Shown here: one piece after another, positions 16,567 to 24,688 of the stretch
Numbering within the stretch: the stretch's first letter is position 1
How the letters are laid out: each line of letters begins with the position of its first letter
NCBI RefSeq assembly: GCF_013394085.1
Contig: NZ_CP040910.1
Span: 1,230,905-1,294,904, forward strand
Direction: 5' to 3'
Source: Limosilactobacillus fermentum
GTDB taxonomy: Bacteria; Bacillota; Bacilli; Lactobacillales; Lactobacillaceae
Length of the DNA stretch: 64,000 nt
The notes under the pieces: model-generated
The model's input: only the letters and a program-made list of their open reading frames with translations
What the model was told of the DNA's origin: nothing
Databases searched by the model: none
Program-made: the position numbers and the translations under genes

Positions 16567-16609
16567 AAAAAAGGGGTTGAGAGAACCGTGCGTTTTCTCC
16601 CACCCCTGA
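16567..16609 (-). terminator. Terminator after the amino-acid binding protein gene
   Basis: Leftward, CAGGGGTGGGAGAAAAC and GTTCTCTCAACCCC pair, followed by TTTTTT. It ends the ABC transporter unit. Confidence 0.8.
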
Positions 16610-16634
16610 TGTTATTTGCTGGAGAACGTGGTCG

Positions 16635-17498
16635 CTATTCTCCCTTATACTTGCTTGAGATCTTGAAGTACTTGAGGTTCTTGACGTTTGGCTTCTTGGT
16701 AACGTCGGCGCCGTAGAACTTCTTGGCCAACTTGGTCAGGGTGCCGTCCTTCTTTAACTTGGCTAGCTCCTCGTTAACTTCCTTTTGGAGGGCCTTGTCC
16801 TTTTTATTGATGACAATCCCTTCACCCTTACCGTCTTCGTTGGTCACGAAGTACATGTCCGGATCGATTTCCAGCCCGGAGTTCGGGTAGGTGGCTAAGG
16901 CTAGCTTTTGCAGGTAGTAGTCGTTCATGATCAAGTCGGTCTTGCCACTTTGGACGCCCTTTAAGTAGACGTCGTTGGAGACGTTGTCGTAATTAACCAA
17001 CTTCGCCCCTAATTGTTGGGCCAGGCGTTGGTAGTTAGTCCCGGCTTCCCCAGCCGCCTTTTTCCCCTTGATGTCGGCCCAGGAGTGGATCCCGGATTGA
17101 TCGTCTTTACGGACCAACAGCGAGTTAAAGCTGTGCTTGATCGGCGAAGACATTAGGAACTGGTTTTTGCGTTCCGGGGAGATGGCAAAGTCGTTAACCG
17201 CCATTTGGGCCTTGCCGGTCTTGACGGCGGTTAATTGACCATCAACGTTGTATTCCTTAAAGACCACCTTCTTGTGGAGCCCCTTGGCAACGGCGCGGAT
17301 GACCTCGATGTCGTAACCGGTCAACTTCTTGGTTTTGGGGTCGTGGTAGGAAGTTGGGTACAAGGTTCCCGACGTGGCCACCGTCCAGGTCTTTTGGTCG
17401 GCAACCTTTTGATCCTGGCTCTTACCGCAGGCGGTCAGGCCGACCCCGACCAGGGCAACTAAACTCAAACCGATTAATTTCTTTAACTTAGAGTTCAT
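16635..17498 (-). CDS. Amino-acid ABC transporter substrate-binding lipoprotein
   Basis: 287 aa. A lipoprotein signal peptide with lipobox LTAC at about residues 22-25 is followed by a solute-binding family 3 domain: LTGYDIEVIRAVAKGL (about 59-74), QMAVNDFAISPERK and GEAGTNYQRLAQQLGAKLVN. It captures a polar amino acid outside the membrane and delivers it to a permease, presumably that encoded just upstream. A terminator-like hairpin separates the two genes, so it may have its own promoter. Ligand not determined. Confidence 0.92.
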   Translation of the reverse strand: MNSKLKKLIGLSLVALVGVGLTACGKSQDQKVADQKTWTVATSGTLYPTSYHDPKTKKLTGYDIEVIRAVAKGLHKKVVFKEYNVDGQLTAVKTGKAQMAVNDFAISPERKNQFLMSSPIKHSFNSLLVRKDDQSGIHSWADIKGKKAAGEAGTNYQRLAQQLGAKLVNYDNVSNDVYLKGVQSGKTDLIMNDYYLQKLALATYPNSGLEIDPDMYFVTNEDGKGEGIVINKKDKALQKEVNEELAKLKKDGTLTKLAKKFYGADVTKKPNVKNLKYFKISSKYKGE

Positions 17499-17601
17499 TT
17501 TTTAACCTCGTGTAGATTACTTTAAATAATTGCTAATCACAAGATAGCACCGGTAAAGCGGTTTCACAAGGCGGAATTCACAAAATAATCAAAAATAAGA
17601 A

Positions 17602-17635
17602 AAGCCCGGGACGCAAAAGGCGCCAAACCGGGCTT
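17602..17635 (-). terminator. Intercistronic terminator between permease and binding protein
   Basis: Leftward, AGCCCGGTTTGGCGCC and GCGTCCCGGGCTTTTC form a stem followed by a U-rich tract. It lies after the permease stop and before the binding-protein start, so it could give different levels of the two proteins. Confidence 0.7.
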
Positions 17636-17711
17636 ATAACGGGTTAATCGAATTCGTACTTTTTTCAATCAATGACAATCTGGTCAACTGTGTCAGTTTG
17701 CACATAATTTA

Positions 17712-18401
17712 CTAGCCAGCTTTTTCCTTCGACCAGGTGGCTAAGTGCCCCTCTAAGAAGCTCTGACCAAAGGAGAGGAGGCAACAAACCAGCCAGTAAA
17801 TCACGGCGACGACGATGTAAATCGACATGTAATCCTGGGCGGCCCCGGCCACCACCTTAGCCTCCATAAACATTTCCGACACGGTGATCATGGCCGCTAG
17901 TGAAGTACCCTTAAAGAGGTCGAGCATCACGTTGCCCAGTGACGGCAGGGCGATCCGGAAGGCCTGGGGCAAGATCACGTTTAAGATGATGTTGTGGTAG
18001 GGCAACCCCAGCGAACGGGCAGCCTCAAATTGCCCCTCGTCGACCCCCAAGAAGGCGGACCGGTAGTACTCGGCGATAAAGGCGGCTGGCGCAATCGTGA
18101 AGGATAAAATCGCCGCCGGCAGGGCCGCCATGTTGAAGCCAAAGTAGGTGATAAATAAAATCACCAGCATCGGGATCCCCCGCAAAAAGGAAATGTAAAA
18201 GCGGGCCGGCCAGGACAAGAAGCGGTGTGAAGAGGTTCGCATTAACATGATCAAAATCCCGAGCACGTTGGCCAAGGCAAAGCAGACCACCAGCAAAAAC
18301 AACGACATCGGTAGGCCACTCAAAATGGTGGGCAGCGAATCAAAGGCTAGCTTAGCATCAAAAAAGCCGGGAATCGAGATGTTGTTTAGTAAGGTATTCA
18401 A
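17712..18401 (-). CDS. Amino-acid ABC transporter permease (HisM/GlnP type)
   Basis: About 229 aa from a TTG at 18399-18401 that follows an AGAGGGG site; another in-frame TTG at 18425 has no site. Five transmembrane helices and the EAA loop EAARSLGLPYHNIILNVILP are visible, as is the FLRGIPMLVILF segment near helix 3. It forms the membrane channel for the binding protein at 16635. No ABC ATPase gene is present in the window next to it, so the ATPase must come from elsewhere. Confidence 0.88.
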   Translation of the reverse strand: MNTLLNNISIPGFFDAKLAFDSLPTILSGLPMSLFLLVVCFALANVLGILIMLMRTSSHRFLSWPARFYISFLRGIPMLVILFITYFGFNMAALPAAILSFTIAPAAFIAEYYRSAFLGVDEGQFEAARSLGLPYHNIILNVILPQAFRIALPSLGNVMLDLFKGTSLAAMITVSEMFMEAKVVAGAAQDYMSIYIVVAVIYWLVCCLLSFGQSFLEGHLATWSKEKAG

Positions 18402-18487
18402 TTTGGGTCCGTCCCCTCTCGTCAAATACCTTCATGATAGGAGGGGCGCCAGGCTTTTTCAATACTTAATTGTAAGCATTTTCTTTG

Positions 18488-19233
18488 TTATTGATTCAAG
18501 TCCGCCAAACGGAGCACCTCTTGGCATTCGCGGTAGCCTGGAAATTGGGGGCCTTGATCACGGGTTTGTTCAAGTTTTTCTTTAATTGCAGCTAAATAGC
18601 GTCCCCAAACATTTTTAGTTGGGATCCCTGCCGTGGTAAAATCTGCAATCTTCATTTTGTAAGCACGAACAAGATCCTGTAGATTTTTATCATCAATAAT
18701 GTCTCTTGAAACACTTCCACTTCGGAGACGGTAAGAATAGTGAGGATCGTTTACAAAAGCTACTTTGTGAGATCGTAAAATCATCCGGTGGGTTGCCGCT
18801 TCATCCTCATACATCATCCCTTCAGGAAAAGTAAAGCCCTCTAGGCACTCTTTTTTGAACAACTTCCCCCAGATCATCATAAAGACAGATCCATTCAGGT
18901 GCCAGCCACTCTCTAAACTAACCGCTTTTCGAGGATCTAAGACCATCGTTTCAACGTCATCTGCCGTTATATAATTTACAAACTTAACTCCTCTTTCCGT
19001 GGGCTCAAATAATCTGTAATTAACCATCGACATATCAGCTTCATTTTCAACCATCGCATCATAAAGGACTTGAAGGTAGTCAGCATCTAAACAATCGTCG
19101 CTGTCAACAAAGGTAAGATATTCTCCCTTAGCGTTTAAGATCCCCGTGTTTCTTGCTGCGGCCGCCCCACCATTTCTCTGAACAATTAGGCGAACCCGGG
19201 AATCTTATTTGGCAAACTCCTCACACTGGGCCT
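18488..19233 (-). pseudogene. Family 2 glycosyltransferase, 5' truncated and with a nonsense codon
   Basis: Reading leftward from the IS edge, the frame gives AQCEEFAK, a TAA at 19205-19207, then DSRVRLIVQRNGG, AAAARNTGI and LTFVDSDD, the nucleotide-sugar and metal-binding core of a GT-A family 2 enzyme, and continues to the stop at 18488. The first ~40 residues of the domain are missing at the IS3 junction. Enzymes of this type sit in accessory-Sec loci and glycosylate serine-rich adhesins. Codons are AT-richer than the neighbourhood, suggesting acquired DNA. A 188-aa piece starting at ATG 19054 could still be translated but lacks the catalytic core. Confidence 0.8.
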
Positions 19234-19292
19234 AGAATAAAAAGTGTACAAGTTAAATAGAGACTCTGATTTAGTATAATTAAGGAAGTAAA

Positions 19293-19595
19293 TTGGAGGA
19301 TCAAATAATGACGAAGCACAGTTATGACAAGGAATTTAAGGAACAGGCCGTTCAGTATTACTTAGATAACAAGGATCACATGACCATGAATGAAATAAGT
19401 AAGAATCTAGGTATTGGGGCTAGTACATTACATAAATGGATTAAGCTGTTTACTGAGACTGGGGAGTTTGGCCGTGGCTCCGGTAATTTTGCCAGCGATA
19501 AGGACAAGGAGATTGCACGACTAAAGCGTCAACTTCGTGACGCTGAAGGAGCGATCGAAGTATTAAAAAAATCAATCGGGATTCTGAGCAAGTAA
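19293..19595 (+). CDS. IS3-family transposase OrfA (IS-1)
   Basis: About 100 aa helix-turn-helix protein (true start probably ATG 19308, MTKHSYDKEFKEQAVQYY), with the HTH in MNEISKNLGIGASTLHKWIK and a leucine-zipper-like C-terminus (KEIARLKRQLRDAEGAIEVL). It binds the IS ends. Near its 3' end the A7 run at 19564-19570 is a slippery site; a -1 shift there enters the orfB frame, as in programmed frameshifting of IS3 elements. Confidence 0.88.
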   Translation: MEDQIMTKHSYDKEFKEQAVQYYLDNKDHMTMNEISKNLGIGASTLHKWIKLFTETGEFGRGSGNFASDKDKEIARLKRQLRDAEGAIEVLKKSIGILSK

Positions 19596-20498
19596 CTACC
19601 GAAAAGGTATACCAAGAAATTGACGTTCAGCACGCTTTGGAATCCCACCCTTCCATCAATGGTATGTGTGATTATGTTGGAATCTCAAGAAGTGGTTACT
19701 ATCAACGAGAAAAGCGTCATAATCACCAATCACCGCAAAAGCTTCGGAAGAAGTTTATTCAAGGTGAAATTAAAGCAATTTGGCTCAAAAGCCTTTGTAT
19801 TTACGGTGCCGGCGAAAATCACCCAAGAACTTCGCTCAAAAGGATATAAGATCGCTGAACGAACTGTTGGTAAGTATATGCGTGAACTTGGCATTCACGC
19901 CGTTTACCTAACCCCTTGGACGACTACCACTCGCAATTCTAAGTTTGATAAACAGCTAATAAATATTTTAGACGAGCAGTTCAATCCATTGCGACCAAAC
20001 GCCGTTTGGTGCATTGACACCACTTATATTCCAGTTCATGACGGATTCGTTTATTTAACCAGTATTATGGACTTGTACTCCCGACGGATCATTGGTTGGG
20101 ACTTATCTGAAACCTTGGAGGTATCGAATGTCATCCCACTTATTGAAAAGACTAAGCACAGTCGCCATATTAGCAAGCCATTAATCATGCACAGTGATCG
20201 TGGTAGTCAGTTTACGTCTGAAGCTTACAATCAAGTTACAGCTAACATGACATTAAGCTATTCAAAGAAAGCTTATCCTTGGGATAATGACTGCATTGAG
20301 TCGTTTCATGCCTTGATTAAGCGTGAATGGATAAATCGGTTTAAAATCCATTCATACTCCGAAGCTAAACGACTGGTTTTTCAGTACATTGAAACGTTTT
20401 ACAACACAGTTAGAATTCACAGTCACTGTGGATTCAAATCACCAAAGCAACTTGAAGATGAGTATCAAACTCAAATTCAAAATTTAGTCGTGGCATAG
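19574..20498 (+). pseudogene. IS3-family transposase OrfB (IS-1) with internal frameshift
   Basis: The first part in the -1 frame reads VYQEIDVQHALESHPSINGM and GISRSGYYQREK, then IWLKSLCIYGAG, after which one surplus base near 19811-19814 shifts the frame; the remainder KITQELRSKGYKIAERTVGK, VWCIDTTYIPV (first Asp), MHSDRGSQFTSEAY (second Asp) and DNDCIESFHALIKREW (Glu) is in another frame to the stop at 20498. The DDE triad is therefore intact but not joined to the start. Autonomous transposition is unlikely unless the extra base is a sequencing error. Confidence 0.8.
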
Positions 20499-20538
20499 GA
20501 CAAAAAAGTCTCTATTTAAATTGTCTGTTTTATTGACA

Positions 20539-21200
20539 GGGAACCAACTAGTCGCCACAAAAGGCACTGCCCCATAACGTGAAAACAGCGTCTTAAATTT
20601 GGCTAGTTGGTTAGCGCTGATAACGTTAGTTGCTGCGGCGTTAGTTGCTGTCAATTGGGTTGCACTGTCACTAGCGCTTTGCTGACTTTCGCTCAGTGAT
20701 AATGAGCTTACCAAAGAAGCGGTGCTAGTCGAGGTGCTGGCACTTACGGAAGTGGCGGCACTAGCAACGCTGGTTGATGATAATTGACTGGCGGAAGTTG
20801 AGTTAGTGCTCGTTGAAGCTGAATCAGACCCGCTGTTGCTCGTGGACGTCGTCGTGCTCGTGCTTGCTGAAGTCAGCGTTGCTTCGTTGGTGGTAGCCAA
20901 GGCGTCCGTCGTGGTTGTATCAACGGACTTGGTATCGGCCATCGCGTTTTGGTTACCCAGAACTGAGACCCCACCTAGCACTGCCCCGGTAATTAAGGTG
21001 GCATCAATCAGGGCACGCCCCTTCTTTTGGTGCTCCTCGTCTTTTTCTACCAGGTTGGCTTCAACGTCCTTGGCAGAGAAGCTGATCAGTCCAATCTTGG
21101 ACATTAAAGACTGAACCCACTTCTTACCTGACTTATAAAGCTTGACGTGGGTTGTCCGGTCGTTTTCTTCGTAGCCCTTACCAAACTTGTTCCTTCTCAT
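20539..21200 (-). pseudogene. Serine-rich KxYKxGKxW adhesin, truncated by IS-1
   Basis: It starts at ATG 21198-21200 after AGGAGGAG. Residues 20-30 carry VKLYKSGKKWV, the KxYKxGKxW extended signal motif, followed by a hydrophobic stretch (LITGAVLGGVSVLG) and likely cleavage near AMADT. The mature part is Ser/Thr/Ala-rich (about residues 95-190), then ANQLAKFKTLFSRYGAVPF, and the frame runs into the IS end at about 20538. Proteins with this signal are the serine-rich glycoproteins exported by accessory SecA2/SecY2 and glycosylated before export. The repeats and the LPxTG anchor are missing. Confidence 0.82.
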
Positions 21201-21996
21201 AGGCCTTAACTCCTCCTAAAAATAGTTTCTTAGATCCCTGAAAAGCTCCCCCAGTAACCCATAAACGTGTGGTTGCAGTTGCGTGCTCCACTTGTTAGAT
21301 GCCTTCATGCAATCCTCTAAATGAATTACACGGGAGACGGCCTGTGAGCACAGCAAGCCTTACAGTTATCTATTAAAAATTATTTTATAGTTGAACAGCC
21401 ATTCTTTCAAGTTTCGGTTATCTATCGATATACTACATATAAAAGGCGATAAAAGCCCTATTTATCAACGCTTCAAGTGTGCAACAGTTGTTATATTTTC
21501 GTTAACATTCCGAAAAAAGTTCGTTGATAAGCCTATGTATACAACACGCAAACCAATCACTTTAAGTTATCGATGATTTAGCAACTTATTAACTTAACGC
21601 TCACTCCTTAAGCGATTTTTCTAATCCCCTAATTTCATCTATACCAATTATATAAACTTAGCCTGGCATTTGTTTATTTAACATTAACGCTAGTTAGACC
21701 AATCTAAAATCAAGCTTCTTTTTCTTTTGCTCCCCTGGCCACTCGTCACCTCCCCCTTTCCCGCAATTCACAATTGGTCAACTTACCATTTTTATAAATT
21801 GACCACCGAGATTTATATTCTTAATACGCGTCAAGTGCCGTTGTAACGGCATTTTCGCACCTCCTTTCTTTATCTTTTCACGCCTAATTCACATTGTCGC
21901 TTTAAAAGGTATCGGTCACCTTAACAATCTTTTGTTTTTCTTCCGTTTTGATTTCCCACCGGTTCTTTCCTATACTTATGGAAAAATGATTGGGAG
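21201..21996. other. AT-rich 0.8-kb intergenic region
   Basis: Between the leftward adhesin remnant and the rightward amidase. Base composition is clearly AT-richer than neighbouring genes. It must hold the adhesin leader and promoter and the amidase promoter. The only coding candidate I see is the 24-codon frame at 21778-21852. No repeat, tRNA or convincing hairpin was seen. Confidence 0.6.
21778..21852 (-). CDS. Possible 24-aa small protein
   Basis: An ATG at 21850-21852 is preceded by a near-perfect ribosome binding site, AAAGGAGGTG with 5-nt spacing. The peptide reads MPLQRHLTRIKNINLGGQ then FIKMVS and a TGA. The same frame stays open after the TGA for about 30 further codons (PIVNCGKGGGDEW...), so this may be the start of a decayed larger gene. 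No homolog is recognised. The strength of the ribosome binding site is the main reason to list it. Confidence 0.3.
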   Translation of the reverse strand: MPLQRHLTRIKNINLGGQFIKMVS

Positions 21997-22005
21997 ATGA
22001 TTGTT

Positions 22006-23475
22006 GTGACAACTGATTTGTTATCGCTGAGCGGGACTGAGATGGCCCAGGCCGTTCGGGAAGGCAAGGTTAGCGCTACGGAGCTGGTCTCTGCTAGCTT
22101 GGCAAAGATTAAGGAAGAAAACCCGGCGCTCAACGCCGTGATTTCGTTGCGGGAAAAAGCAGCTCTAAATGAAGCGGATCAACTTATCGATCGGGGCCAA
22201 CCCTTCTTAGGGGTGCCCTTCTTGTTAAAGGGGCTTGGCCAAACCTTTCGGGGCCTGCCCGCCACCAACGGGAACCGCTTGTTTCAAGGTCAGGTGGCGC
22301 AATCGAGTAGCAACTTTGCCCGGGCACTGACCAACGCCGGCTTCATCGTCCTCGGTCAAACCAACTACCCGGAGTTTGGCTTTAAAAACATCACCGATTC
22401 TAAAATGTACGGTGACGCCCACAACCCCTGGAACCTGGCTTACTACCCCGGCGGCTCCTCCGGGGGGGCCGGGGCGGCCGTCGCCAGCAAGATGGTCCCG
22501 ATCGCCGGGGCCAGTGACGGCGGTGGTTCCATCCGGATCCCGGCCTCTTGGACCAGCACGATTGGCCTCAAGCCGACCCGGGGCCGGGTAATCACCGGGC
22601 CGAGTGACTGGCGCTCCTGGCAGGGGGCGGCCGGCAGCTTCGCGATCACCAAAGACGTTGAGGACACCGCCCGCCTGCTCGACGTTTTACAGGCCCTCCA
22701 ACCCGCCGCCGTCTTCCAGGTGCCCCTGCAAAAGCCGTCCTTTGCCGACCTACTCAAGCAAACGGTCAAGCCGGTGCGGGTGGGCTTTACCACCGAATCG
22801 CCGGTCGGCACCCCGGTGGACCCGGAAGCCGTGGCCGCCGTTCACCAAGCGGCCACCTTCTTAGAACAGAACGGCTTTGAAGTTGAGGAAATTGAGGTGC
22901 CCACGGACGGGCGGGCCCTAATCGATTCCTACTATTTAATGAACGAAGGCGAAACGGCGGCCATGTTTGACCAGGTCGAAGCTAGCCTGGGCCGGGCCGT
23001 CACCGTTGACGACATGGAACCGCTGACCTGGGCGCTGTACCGCACCGGTCGTCACATCTCGGCGGCGACTTACAGCAACGCCCTGGCCGCCTGGGACCAG
23101 GCTGGCTATCAGATGGCCACCCTGCACGAAGCCTACCCGCTGGTGTTGACACCGACGACGGCCATGACGGCGCCGCGCATTGATCAAACGATGGTCTCTG
23201 AAGCCCAGCTTGACCAGATGAGAGACATCGACGCCCTCACCCCCGCCGCCCAGCAACGGTTCATCTTCGACCAGTGGTTACCGTCGTTAACCCGCTCCCC
23301 GTTCACCCAGCAGGCCAACTTGACCGGCGAGCCGGCGATTAGCTTGCCCACCCACCTCACCAAAGCTGGATTGCCGCTCGGCATCCAGTTGGTCGCCGGC
23401 AAGGGGCAAGAGGGGCTCTTATTACAGGTCACCAAGCTCTTTGAAACGCAGGGGCGACTGCTGTTGAAAGACTAA
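22006..23475 (+). CDS. Amidase (amidase-signature family)
   Basis: About 489 aa. The amidase signature with its Ser-cis-Ser-Lys triad is clear: GVPFLLKGLG (Lys), PGGSSGGAGAAVASKMVPIA and SDGGGSIRIPASW (nucleophile Ser). The family hydrolyses C-N amide bonds and includes GatA; there is no gatB or gatC here, so this is a free-standing amidase of unknown substrate. GTG at 22006 is the better start because the in-frame ATG at 21997 lies inside the GGGAGATGA ribosome binding site. A terminator hairpin follows. Confidence 0.9.
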   Translation: MTTDLLSLSGTEMAQAVREGKVSATELVSASLAKIKEENPALNAVISLREKAALNEADQLIDRGQPFLGVPFLLKGLGQTFRGLPATNGNRLFQGQVAQSSSNFARALTNAGFIVLGQTNYPEFGFKNITDSKMYGDAHNPWNLAYYPGGSSGGAGAAVASKMVPIAGASDGGGSIRIPASWTSTIGLKPTRGRVITGPSDWRSWQGAAGSFAITKDVEDTARLLDVLQALQPAAVFQVPLQKPSFADLLKQTVKPVRVGFTTESPVGTPVDPEAVAAVHQAATFLEQNGFEVEEIEVPTDGRALIDSYYLMNEGETAAMFDQVEASLGRAVTVDDMEPLTWALYRTGRHISAATYSNALAAWDQAGYQMATLHEAYPLVLTPTTAMTAPRIDQTMVSEAQLDQMRDIDALTPAAQQRFIFDQWLPSLTRSPFTQQANLTGEPAISLPTHLTKAGLPLGIQLVAGKGQEGLLLQVTKLFETQGRLLLKD

Positions 23476-23519
23476 CCATCCATATAATTTTCCTCATCAA
23501 TTTCCCATCGACTCTCAGC

Positions 23520-23549
23520 GCCCCCTCATTCTTCGGTAAGGGGGCTTTT
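23520..23549 (+). terminator. Terminator after amidase
   Basis: GCCCCCT and AGGGGGC pair around CATTCTTCGGTA, followed by TTTT. Confidence 0.75.
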
Positions 23550-23626
23550 GGGGCGCCTGGTTCCCCTCCTTGGTTTGTGTATAATTAGACATGTAAGCAT
23601 ATTCATGAATAAAGGAGGTGGCGATA

Positions 23627-24484
23627 ATGCAAGCACAACCGGAGAAGAAGCGACACCGTTTTAAGATGCCGTCCGCCTTCACAATCTTGTTTATTATCAT
23701 CATTATCATTGCCGTTTTAAGCTGGTTCATTCCGGCCGGGAAGTATTCGACCGATTCCAGCGGGAACTTGATCGCTAACACCTACCACACCGTCAAGTCC
23801 AACCCCCAGGGACTCTGGGACGTCGTGATGTCGCCGGTGTACGGTATGGTCGGTGACAAGAACACCGACGGGGCGATCTCGGTTTCGCTCTTCATCCTGG
23901 TTATCGGGGGCTTTTTGGGCGTCGTCAACAAGGCCAAGGCGCTGGACGCCGGGATCTCGTCAATCGTCAACCGCTACAAGGGGCGCGAAAAGGTCCTGAT
24001 CCCGATTTTGATGACCCTCTTCGCCCTCGGTGGTTCCACCTACGGGATGGCCGAAGAAACGGTCGCCTTTTACCCGCTCTTGATCCCGGTGATGATGGCC
24101 TGTGGCTTTGACTCAATCGTCGCCGTCGCCCTGGCCCTGGTTGGCACCTCGGTCGGTAACATGGCCTCGACGGTTAACCCCTTTGCCACCGGGGTGGCTT
24201 CCCAAACGCTGGGGATCTCACCGGGGGACGGCCTGGTCTCGCGGATCATCTTCTTCGTAATCGTCGACGTGATCGCGATTGCCTTTGTCATGCGCTACGC
24301 CACTAAGATTCAAAAGGACCCGACCAAGTCCTACGTCTACGCCCAACGCGAGGAAGACTGGAAGTCCTTTAACATCGACGAACGAACCAACGACGTCGAA
24401 CCCATGACTGGGCGCCAAAAGGCAGTTATTTGGCTCTTCATGGCCGCCTTCGTGATCATGATCATCGGCCTGGTGCCGTGTTAA
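23627..24484 (+). pseudogene. YfcC-family transporter, C-terminal half missing
   Basis: About 285 aa; intact YfcC proteins are near 500 aa with about 12 helices. The start ATG 23627 follows AAAGGAGGTGG. Family sequence is clear: ILSWFIPAGKY-like (SWFIPAGKY), GGFLGVVNKAKALDAGI, FALGGSTYGMAEETVAFYPL and VGTSVGNMASTVNPFATGVA. After GLVP the frame ends at once in TGT TAA and a terminator follows within 3 bp, as if an internal deletion removed the second half. Relatives transport amino acids or dicarboxylates; this fragment is unlikely to form a full transporter. It might still be expressed as a half-protein. Confidence 0.8.
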
Positions 24485-24527
24485 AACCCGGTAACTCGCA
24501 AAACTGGTTGCGAATTACCGGGTTTTA
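24483..24527 (+). terminator. Strong terminator after truncated transporter
   Basis: AAAACCCGGTAA-CTCGCAA pairs with TTGCGAATTACCGGGTTTT; it abuts the stop codon of the truncated transporter. Confidence 0.85.
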
Positions 24528-24568
24528 TTGGTTTATAAAGATCTCTTTTTGACGATTACACAGATAAC

Positions 24569-24682
24569 GTGCTCCCAACCACAGGCCTAGTGCCTAAGTC
24601 TGGTCGCAGAACACCGCTGGCGCGCTAACCTGCGCCCTATCCTTAGTCATACGGCCTGCCGAGGAGGTTGGGTCGCACTCAC
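24569..24682. repeat. Nested palindromic element, copy D
   Basis: Outer arms GTGCTCCCAACC and GGTTGGGTCGCAC replace the TAAATAACC-type arms of copy B, while the middle arms (CAGGCCTAGTGCCTAAG / CTTAGTCATACGGCCTG) are shared. It lies between the convergent truncated transporter and the RNA methyltransferase gene. Confidence 0.8.
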
Positions 24683-24688
24683 TTCTCT

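Larger units (their letters stand above)
19234..20538 (+). mobile_element. IS3-family insertion sequence (IS-1), about 1.3 kb
   Basis: Imperfect terminal inverted repeats share TTAAATAGAGAC: left at 19253-19264 and right as GTCTCTATTTAA at about 20510-20521; by analogy the tips lie near 19234 and 20538. It contains overlapping transposase frames orfA and orfB. The left flank is a glycosyltransferase gene and the right flank a different gene, so it does not simply interrupt one gene and has probably mediated a deletion. Exact ends are uncertain by a few bases. Confidence 0.8.

Noticed and set aside
18488-19054. Complete small glycosyltransferase
   Set aside because: The reading frame upstream of this ATG encodes the conserved GT-A core (LTFVDSDD, RNGG), so it is the tail of a broken gene.
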